Source: Methylovulum sp. (lineage in GTDB: Bacteria > Pseudomonadota > Gammaproteobacteria > Methylococcales > Methylomonadaceae). From it: DNA of 6,548 nucleotides. The notes beneath the pieces were generated by a model. The model did no database searches, was not told the DNA's origin, and saw only the letters and a list, made by a program, of their open reading frames with translations. The DNA lies in contig SCST01000140.1 in NCBI GenBank assembly GCA_004299465.1, positions 1-6,548 on the forward strand, written 5' to 3'. Positions 1-5,027 of the stretch are shown piece by piece. How positions within the stretch are numbered: the stretch's first letter is position 1; every line of letters begins with the position of its first letter. The position numbers and the translations under genes were made by a program.

Positions 1-106
1 TACATGGCATTAGCAGTTCCAACTTTTGTAGTGTTTTTATTTGATTACCGGAAAACCTCATTTCGATTTTTCTGCTACAGGCCTTATTAAACATGGTTTG
101 TAGCAT
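1..106 (-). CDS. Possible 5' end of an unidentified gene leaving the window (partial)
   Basis: A minus-strand frame is open from an ATG at 104-106 to the left edge, about 35 codons, with further in-frame ATGs at 92-94 and 59-61. From the 59-61 ATG the peptide begins MRFSGNQIKTLQKLELLMPC. I do not recognise it. None of the ATGs has a clear Shine-Dalgarno; the best is a weak AGAAAAA before 59-61. The orientation agrees with the three certain genes, and an FNR-like box lies upstream at 191-204, which is why the frame is listed. The competing plus-strand frame at 1-90 cannot be excluded. Only sequence left of the window can settle this. Confidence 0.18.
   Translation of the reverse strand, partial: MLQTMFNKACSRKIEMRFSGNQIKTLQKLELLMPC
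73..105 (+). terminator. Possible weak stem-loop terminator
   Basis: TGCTACAGGCC (73-83) pairs with GGTTTGTAGCA (95-105) around an 11-base loop. The stem is 11 bp, two of them G-U pairs in plus-strand RNA. A short TTTT run (106-109) follows. In minus-strand RNA the two wobbles become A-C mismatches, so the structure favours the plus strand. It could end a plus-strand gene entering from the left, whose last codons would be in the frame closing at TAA 88-90. The T-run is short and the stem is not GC-rich, so this is weak. Confidence 0.22.
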
Positions 107-190
107 TTTCGGTCAGGCACTAATTAGGTTTTAAAGATGTGTGTGAAATTGTTTATGCAATAGCCGGTAGTCCCTACAAATCAATACAGG

Positions 191-204
191 TTGATTTTTA
201 TCAA
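191..204. promoter_or_regulatory. FNR/Anr-type binding site (exact consensus match)
   Basis: The sequence TTGATTTTTATCAA matches the FNR/Anr consensus TTGAT-N4-ATCAA at all ten defined positions. FNR-family proteins are oxygen-sensing Fe-S activators or repressors. The site is 84 bases beyond the DUF475 stop codon, so it does not sit at that gene's promoter. If functional, it would most naturally act on a minus-strand gene leaving the left edge; its centre is about 91 bases upstream of the ATG at 104-106. I could not place a convincing -10 element at the classical class II (-41.5) or class I (-61.5) spacing. The call therefore rests on the match alone. Confidence 0.4.
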
Positions 205-287
205 GTATCCACAGAGGAGGTATGTGGCAAGAACACTCCGACAAAACCATCGCTTCCCTAAAGTCCGCGCAGAGGCGTTACGAAAAA

Positions 288-1298
288 TCATGCACCCGCT
301 TGCTGTCTTTTATAGCGAACCGATGAATAAACCGATAAGCCGATCAACACCGCACCGATCAGGCCTGTCACCACTTCAGGAACAGGGTACGTCATGCTGA
401 CCAGCATAATAGCGGCCAGTGAGCCGATCGCATAATGCGCGCCGTGTTCGAGAAAAACATATTCGTCCAGCGTGCCTTTGCGCACCAGGTACACCGTCAG
501 GCTCCTGACAAACATGGCGCCTATCGCCAAACCCAGCATGATAATGACGACATCCTGCGTAATCGCGAACGCACCGATAACACCGTCGAATGAAAACGAG
601 GCGTCCAGCACTTCCAGGTACAAAAAACTCATGACGCTGCCTTTTTTAAGCACATCCGCGAGGTCTTCGCCCTCTTCCTCATCTTCAAACAGGGTTGACA
701 GGCTGTCTACGATAACAAACAGGATGACCCCGGAAACGCCGGCGACCAGGGCCTCCAGGCGAATCGCCCCGGGCAGCCAATGCTGGGTGATTAACAGCAG
801 CGCCAGCGCCAAAATGATTTCAATCGATTCAAGTTTCCCGAACGACGCTATTTTTTCTTCTATTTTACCCAGCCAGTGCAGTTCCTTGCCTTCATCAAAG
901 ATAAATGAAAAAAACACCATCAACAGGAACATGCCGCCGAAAGCTGCAATCTGGACATGGGAAGCATCCAAATGTTTGGCATAGGTCTCAGGGTCATGTA
1001 GGGCCATATTGCTTACGCCGATAAAATCAATACCGGTAGCCGCCGCGACGATCGCGACAGGAAATAATAAGCGCATGCCGAAAACGGCAATTAATATCCC
1101 CCAGGTTAAAAAGTAGCGCTGCCAACGCTCATCCATGCGTTTTAATATCGATGCGTTGACCACCGCATTGTCAAATGACAGGCTGACTTCCAAAACGCCC
1201 AGGATAATCGCGATAAAAGCCCCGATTACCCCTCCCCAATAAAACGCTGCCGCCAAACAAAGCGCTGTGATAATAATAGAAAGACGAAAATGCTGCAT
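288..1298 (-). CDS. DUF475 family integral membrane protein (TerC superfamily)
   Basis: This is a complete 336-residue polytopic inner-membrane protein. Hydrophobic segments lie near residues 5-36, 64-88, 116-134, 158-173, 184-200, 246-268, 288-303 and 306-324. Two related acidic motifs mark the TerC/DUF475 fold: LEVSLSFDNAVVNA (36-49; E37, D43, N44) and LEVLDASFSFDGVIGAFA (228-245; E229, D232, D238). These intramembrane acidic residues are candidate metal ligands. A strongly acidic cytosol-type loop, EDEEEGED, occupies 205-212, and the C-terminus is basic (RYKRQQ). TerC relatives such as Alx and the Bacillus Mee proteins are linked to manganese export or metalation, and other TerC proteins to tellurite resistance. 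The substrate of this one is unknown, and no ter genes are visible here. The start is supported by AAGAGG six bases upstream. It follows tamB on the same strand after a 252-base gap and probably has its own promoter. Confidence 0.9.
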   Translation of the reverse strand: MQHFRLSIIITALCLAAAFYWGGVIGAFIAIILGVLEVSLSFDNAVVNASILKRMDERWQRYFLTWGILIAVFGMRLLFPVAIVAAATGIDFIGVSNMALHDPETYAKHLDASHVQIAAFGGMFLLMVFFSFIFDEGKELHWLGKIEEKIASFGKLESIEIILALALLLITQHWLPGAIRLEALVAGVSGVILFVIVDSLSTLFEDEEEGEDLADVLKKGSVMSFLYLEVLDASFSFDGVIGAFAITQDVVIIMLGLAIGAMFVRSLTVYLVRKGTLDEYVFLEHGAHYAIGSLAAIMLVSMTYPVPEVVTGLIGAVLIGLSVYSSVRYKRQQAGA

Positions 1299-1304
1299 GC
1301 GATG

Positions 1305-1310
1305 CCTCTT
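1305..1310 (-). promoter_or_regulatory. Shine-Dalgarno of the DUF475 gene
   Basis: AAGAGG on the minus strand lies six bases before the ATG at 1296-1298. This near-ideal spacing supports that start codon. Confidence 0.7.
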
Positions 1311-1333
1311 GAATTAGTAAATGGTAGCCGGCA

Positions 1334-1361
1334 ACTATAAGTGTATTGATATTAAAATCAA
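1334..1361 (-). promoter_or_regulatory. Putative sigma70 promoter of the DUF475 gene
   Basis: Read on the minus strand, TTGATT (1356-1361; 4 of 6 to TTGACA) and TATAGT (1334-1339; 5 of 6 to TATAAT) are separated by 16 bases. Transcription would begin near 1327 and give a 5' leader of about 28 bases containing the Shine-Dalgarno. The sequence upstream of the -35 is AT-rich. The surrounding AT content raises the chance of a false match. Confidence 0.45.
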
Positions 1362-1363
1362 TA
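1344..1363. promoter_or_regulatory. Dyad overlapping the DUF475 promoter (possible operator)
   Basis: TATTGAT (1344-1350) and ATCAATA (1357-1363) form a perfect 7-bp inverted repeat with a 6-base spacer. It covers the -35 element and most of the spacer of the proposed promoter, a position typical of a repressor site. It resembles an FNR box (TTGAT...ATCAA) but has six spacer bases instead of four, so FNR binding is not expected. No regulator is identified. Confidence 0.3.
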
Positions 1364-1368
1364 TTAAT

Positions 1369-1435
1369 TGTTTCATAAGTGCTTGCACTAGAATGGCCTC
1401 TTCGTTAAATAAATTCGGCAAGCACTTATGAAACA
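1369..1435. repeat. Inverted repeat element 1 (18-bp perfect stem)
   Basis: The arm TGTTTCATAAGTGCTTGC (1369-1386) is repeated exactly in inverted orientation at 1418-1435, around a 31-base centre. Inside it, GAAT (1391-1394) can pair with ATTC (1413-1416). It lies just upstream of the proposed DUF475 promoter. Its loop-proximal 13 bases (CATAAGTGCTTGC and complement) are nearly the same as those of the neighbouring element at 1455-1525, so the two belong together. It could be a mobile palindromic repeat, a transcript-stability hairpin or a protein-binding site. No long T-run follows on either strand, so it is not a standard intrinsic terminator. Confidence 0.85.
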
Positions 1436-1438
1436 CAC

Positions 1439-1553
1439 ATAGCTTATTAAATAGGTATTACAATCCCAAAAGTTCTTGCGCAGTGCTCTGAATATGCTGT
1501 GCAAGAACTTTTGGGATTGTAATACTTGCGGCAATGTTATTGCGTATAGCTTA
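1439..1553. repeat. 8-bp direct repeats flanking inverted repeat element 2
   Basis: ATAGCTTA occurs at 1439-1446 and again at 1546-1553, bracketing 99 bases that contain inverted repeat element 2. The right copy includes the tamB stop codon (TAA on the minus strand). This would fit a target-site duplication from an insertion at the end of tamB. The enclosed segment has no terminal inverted repeats at its outer ends, and an 8-bp repeat over this distance can arise by chance. Confidence 0.25.
1455..1525. repeat. Inverted repeat element 2 (25-bp perfect stem), possible tamB 3' hairpin
   Basis: The 25 bases at 1455-1479 are repeated perfectly in inverted orientation at 1501-1525. The stem continues inward past one G/T pair (1480/1500) with CAG (1481-1483) against CTG (1497-1499), leaving a 13-base loop (1484-1496). 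It begins 25 bases beyond the tamB stop, so the tamB transcript would end in, or read through, a very stable hairpin. On the minus strand the bases after it read CTATTTAATAAGC. This is not a clear U-tract, so Rho-independent termination is doubtful. Protection of the 3' end, or a REP- or MITE-like repeat, are alternatives. Its core half-site matches element 1. Confidence 0.88.
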
Positions 1554-4500
1554 CTCAGTATCACGCTCATAATTCAATTTTATTCTTTGCGATGTGCCGG
1601 TTTGCGTTTCCACATTCACGGTAGAAGTCAATTTGCGCTTAAATACCAGCACGGCCTGTTTATTGAACAGGCCGACCTTTGTGCCGACATAAAATTCCGG
1701 CGTCAGGTATTGACCTACTGAAACCAGCGTATCCTGTAGCGTTTCACCTTCCTGGACATCAAATTCATCGATACCCAGTTGCTCGGCAATCCAGGATGCC
1801 TGCCTTGCGCCGTAAGACAGCGCCGCACTGGCAACCATATTGCTTTCCGATTTACTCACCTGGTTTAACGGCCGCCCCGTAACCAGATAGGCCAACGCAT
1901 CCGCTTCCGCCAACGGCGGCTCGGAAGATATACGCGTTTGCGGCGACTTTAAAGGGCCGGTCACGTTCAGGATCGCCGTCACTTTCCTGTTATTTGACAG
2001 GCGTATGGCTTCAACATCCAGCCACGGATTATCGGCAGGCCCATTAAATATGAAGCGGCCTTTGCGCACGCTAAGCGCCTGCCCGTAACTCTTGTAACTG
2101 GCCTTATTCATATCCACATTGCCTTGCATAAACATGACGCCGCGCGCATTAGTGACCTTCAACCTGCCCGACAGCTTGGTTTGCAAGCCCTGCCCCGAAA
2201 AACTGACGTCTTTGCCCAGCTCCAGCGCTATATCGGCATCAATAGCGGCGCTTACCGGTATTTCCCGCTCATGCGGCGGCGCGCCGATAATTGTTTCATC
2301 GCCGCTGACTTTTACCGCATTTTCAGGAAGTTGCTTGAGCTGTACAGCCGCCTTCGGAATGTCTATTTGTCCGCTGACCTTGCCTTTGTTCCCGGCATAA
2401 ACTATTTTCAAATCCGGCGAAACCGCTATTTGCGCTTCCGGGATCCTGAGCACCTCAAAATTCTCTCCCGTCAGCATTAATTCGACAGGCCAGCCGGATT
2501 GCGCCTGCAGCAACAGGAAACCATCGAGATTGACGGTCCCGGCGCCCGATTTCGCCGACGCTTCCAGTTGAATGCGTTCGGCATTTTCACCGGCAGCCGA
2601 TGCCTTCAGGTTAATATCCCGCAGTTCAATGCCCAATTCACCAATATCGGCCTCGGCTTTAGCCACATCAACCGCGCCACTGAGCAGCGGTTTTTGTACC
2701 GTGCCCGCCACCGCCACATCAGCCTGCATTTTCCCCTTGAGGCCGGATATTTGCCGCGGCATCAAGGGTTCTATCAATGCGGCATCGGCGAGCGATGCCG
2801 TTACCCGCCCGGACAGGTTTTGCGTAGCAATATCCAGCTCCAGTTTGGCGCGGCAATAATCCTGTCTTGCCAACGCCAGGTCAAGATCGGCCGACAAGCT
2901 GTCGCCATAGAGCCTGCCCGTTAACGACGATGCGCCTAATGCGGTTTTGGCTGCGGCAGTCTGCCATTGCAAAAAAATATTGCCGGGCGCCATATCAAAC
3001 CGGTAGCGTCCTGAATACCTGTTTTTCTGCCGCTGTATATCGACATCGCCGTTAATCACGCCATTTGTTACATCGATTTGCTTCGGCAGGTAAGCCTGCG
3101 CCAAGCCAAGCGGAAATTCTGAAACGTTCAATTTAAAAGCCAGGTCGCCGCTTGCGGCATACCGGCCTTCAGCGCACAGGAAAGCCGATTGCCGCACCAG
3201 GCAAACGGTATCGAAAGCCGCATAAAAACCGGCTGCTGTTTGCCCGGCGCGTATGGCTACGCTGTTATGCGCGGGCATCAGCCGCCACAATCCCGCCTCC
3301 CGGCTGTCCAGTTCCAGCCGGGCAAGACCACCGGCCCAGTCCTGCCCGTTAAGACGGCCGCTTAATGCCAAGGATATGCCGCCGCGCGGCGTCGTGATGT
3401 CGGCGTTAACGCCATGCTGCGCCAGCGTGCCCACGGCTCCGGCACTGGCCTGTGTGATGGCGAGCGCGCCAATTTTAACGGCATCGGCTGACAGCGTTAT
3501 TTGGGAGGCTTTTTGTCCACCCTGCTGATAATCGACATCGACGGCTAACAGCTCTGCACCGTATTCGCCGAAATACAAACGCCGGCCCTTGGCCGCAAAC
3601 AGTACCGTCGGTTTTTCCCAATCCCCCTGTACTGTGCCCTGCCCTTGCAGATTACCGCCAAGATTCGGCCACAATGTCTCCAAAGCCGGCATATCGACAG
3701 CCACATTAAGCTTTGACTGCGCTTGCGCTTGCTCTAGCGCTAGCGTACCGTCTATTTTAAGCCGGTTAAGGCCGGAAGCGATATGCAAGCCGTCAACCTT
3801 AAGCTGGTCGCCGTTTAACTGCAATTTACCGCCGGCATTAACAGGATGGCCGCGCAACTGCCCCGACAACTGCTTGATGTCGGCATCCAGTTGCAGCGCA
3901 TTTGCAGCCAGACTGCCTTTAAGATAGCTACTGAACGACAGCTTGCCGGGCAATTCAGGCACGACCAGGCCTAAATTGAAATCCTGCCCGCTTGCGCTCA
4001 GTTCAAAAGCCGGCGCATCCTGCCACGATACCTTGCCGGCAAGCTCAAACAAGCCGGTCTTTGATGTCAGCACCAGTTTTTCGATAGTCGCCGCCGTCTT
4101 CCCGCCCTTGCCGTTAAACGTTAATACAGCCTCCGGCATAGTGTGCCGCGATAACTGCGCGTTGACGGCAAGCCGGTAATCATCGAGGCTGCCCGCCAGC
4201 TCGAAATGGCCTTGTTCGCTATTGACCTGCGGCGTAGCGCCTGTTATCGGCCAACGAAACCGGCTCCAGTCGCCGACGGCTTTTATATGCGGCAGTTCCG
4301 GCAAATGTTCCAACTCGCCGCTTAACACCAGTTTGAACGGTGACGACAGCCGGTTATCGAAAAACAGGCTGTGCAAATCGCCATTGATCGTCGTAGCGCC
4401 TTGCCATACACCATAGCCTTCGGCGTTAACTTGCCAATCTGCTTGCAGGCTAACGGGAAAGCCGGCATCCAAACCGACCTGTCCCTGTAGAGTCGCCGTG

Positions 4501-5027
4501 ATTTCCCGGCTATTGACGGCCAGGCTATGAATCTTGATCCGGTTATGTTCAGACGCCGCCGATACCACCAGTTTTTCGATACGGTAAACCTGGTTGTCTA
4601 TGTCCAGCTTAACATCCGTCAACACGATCTGTTCGATGATGAATTGCAGCGGCACGGACAAACCGGCATCCCAATCAAGGCTTGATTTTTGCTGGTCCTT
4701 AGCCGTGCGGATATTCAGTGTCAATCCGTCGATGCTGAGGTCGGCAATGTTTAGCGTCGTCCCCCAAAACAACGCTCTAGCCCGCCACGCGAAAACCGCG
4801 TGTTTAAGCGCTACCGTTTCAGTAGCGCCGTGATAACGGACGCCGGTTAACTCAATACGCTCAAGCAAGCTGCCCTGAATAGTCTCGACTGAGACGGGCA
4901 GCGCCGGATTTGAAAATAGCCTTTGCAACAGCCAACGGCTGCCGGTTTCAGTACCGGTCAAGCCCAGCAACCCGGCAAGTATTACCAACACCGGCAATAC
5001 CGCATACAGCGCAATACGCCGCATCAT
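1551..5027 (-). CDS. tamB: Translocation and assembly module protein TamB
   Basis: This complete gene encodes 1158 residues, somewhat shorter than E. coli TamB (about 1260). An N-terminal signal anchor (about residues 5-24, after MMRR) fixes it in the inner membrane. A very long periplasmic region of repeating beta-strand sequence follows, as in AsmA-like lipid-transfer proteins. Three cysteines are present, C609, C618 and C725; the first two lie in the mid-protein motif CLVRQSAFLC. The conserved C-terminal TamB domain (DUF490) covers roughly 800-1158. Landmarks include RKGRFIFNGPADNPWLDVEA (988-1007), VTGPLKSPQTRISSEPPLAE (1022-1041), LAYLVTGRPL and the end segment VGQYLTPEFYVGTKVGLF (1104-1121). 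This part docks on the TamA POTRA domains. TamB supports outer-membrane protein assembly and phospholipid movement to the outer membrane. It follows tamA with a 4-base overlap. AAGG lies two bases before the first ATG and five before the second (5022-5024), so translation may start at Met2. Confidence 0.96.
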   Translation of the reverse strand: MMRRIALYAVLPVLVILAGLLGLTGTETGSRWLLQRLFSNPALPVSVETIQGSLLERIELTGVRYHGATETVALKHAVFAWRARALFWGTTLNIADLSIDGLTLNIRTAKDQQKSSLDWDAGLSVPLQFIIEQIVLTDVKLDIDNQVYRIEKLVVSAASEHNRIKIHSLAVNSREITATLQGQVGLDAGFPVSLQADWQVNAEGYGVWQGATTINGDLHSLFFDNRLSSPFKLVLSGELEHLPELPHIKAVGDWSRFRWPITGATPQVNSEQGHFELAGSLDDYRLAVNAQLSRHTMPEAVLTFNGKGGKTAATIEKLVLTSKTGLFELAGKVSWQDAPAFELSASGQDFNLGLVVPELPGKLSFSSYLKGSLAANALQLDADIKQLSGQLRGHPVNAGGKLQLNGDQLKVDGLHIASGLNRLKIDGTLALEQAQAQSKLNVAVDMPALETLWPNLGGNLQGQGTVQGDWEKPTVLFAAKGRRLYFGEYGAELLAVDVDYQQGGQKASQITLSADAVKIGALAITQASAGAVGTLAQHGVNADITTPRGGISLALSGRLNGQDWAGGLARLELDSREAGLWRLMPAHNSVAIRAGQTAAGFYAAFDTVCLVRQSAFLCAEGRYAASGDLAFKLNVSEFPLGLAQAYLPKQIDVTNGVINGDVDIQRQKNRYSGRYRFDMAPGNIFLQWQTAAAKTALGASSLTGRLYGDSLSADLDLALARQDYCRAKLELDIATQNLSGRVTASLADAALIEPLMPRQISGLKGKMQADVAVAGTVQKPLLSGAVDVAKAEADIGELGIELRDINLKASAAGENAERIQLEASAKSGAGTVNLDGFLLLQAQSGWPVELMLTGENFEVLRIPEAQIAVSPDLKIVYAGNKGKVSGQIDIPKAAVQLKQLPENAVKVSGDETIIGAPPHEREIPVSAAIDADIALELGKDVSFSGQGLQTKLSGRLKVTNARGVMFMQGNVDMNKASYKSYGQALSVRKGRFIFNGPADNPWLDVEAIRLSNNRKVTAILNVTGPLKSPQTRISSEPPLAEADALAYLVTGRPLNQVSKSESNMVASAALSYGARQASWIAEQLGIDEFDVQEGETLQDTLVSVGQYLTPEFYVGTKVGLFNKQAVLVFKRKLTSTVNVETQTGTSQRIKLNYERDTE
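5024..5027 (-). promoter_or_regulatory. tamA/tamB ATGA stop-start overlap
   Basis: The minus-strand ATGA joins the tamB ATG (5025-5027) to the tamA TGA (5024-5026). This arrangement usually gives translational coupling by ribosome reinitiation and matched synthesis of the two partners. The next codon is also ATG. Confidence 0.8.

Larger units (their letters stand above)
1..287. other. Left-edge noncoding or undetermined region
   Basis: This is the stretch between the left edge and the stop codon of the DUF475 gene. It is AT-rich compared with the genes and has no convincing complete ORF. It contains a stem-loop near 73-105, an FNR-like dyad at 191-204 and a second overlapping dyad (AAATCAA at 178-184 paired with TTGATTT at 191-197). 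No good intrinsic terminator for the DUF475 gene is visible just after its stop. A purine-rich GAGGAGG lies at 214-220, but it is only one base from the ATG at 222. That ATG opens just 34 codons, which run into the end of the DUF475 gene on the other strand. Confidence 0.6.

Noticed and set aside
227..234. GCAAGAAC, identical to the first eight bases of the element 2 right arm
   Set aside because: The match stops after eight bases and no inverted partner is nearby, so it is not a further copy of the repeat.
191..400. Plus-strand ORF of 69 codons, and a shorter frame from ATG 222 behind GAGGAGG
   Set aside because: Both run antisense into the DUF475 3' end. The first begins inside the FNR-like dyad. 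The GAGGAGG is only one base from the ATG at 222, too close for normal initiation, and that frame stops after 34 codons.
472..984. Plus-strand ORF of 170 codons inside the DUF475 gene
   Set aside because: It is Ser/Thr/Pro-rich with no family features and lies opposite a clearly recognisable membrane protein gene, so it is an antisense shadow.
1531..1543. Small hairpin GCAAT-GTT-ATTGC between tamB and element 2
   Set aside because: It has a five-pair stem only and no T-run, so it is likely chance.
1388..1570. Minus-strand ORF of 60 codons crossing the palindromes
   Set aside because: It and the plus-strand ORF at 1476-1721 both contain the peptide KNFWDCNT, because the perfect palindrome encodes the same residues on both strands. 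It overlaps the end of tamB and has no homology I can recognise.
1476..1721. Plus-strand ORF of 81 codons
   Set aside because: It starts in the hairpin and runs antisense into tamB. There is no ribosome site and its composition is that of a shadow frame.
2119..2924. Several plus-strand ORFs opposite tamB
   Set aside because: They overlap each other in different frames, show no motifs, and lie opposite conserved TamB sequence.
3734..3743. Perfect palindrome CTAGCGCTAG within tamB
   Set aside because: It is short and inside coding sequence for an Ala/Gln-rich stretch (LALEQAQAQ), so codon choice explains it.
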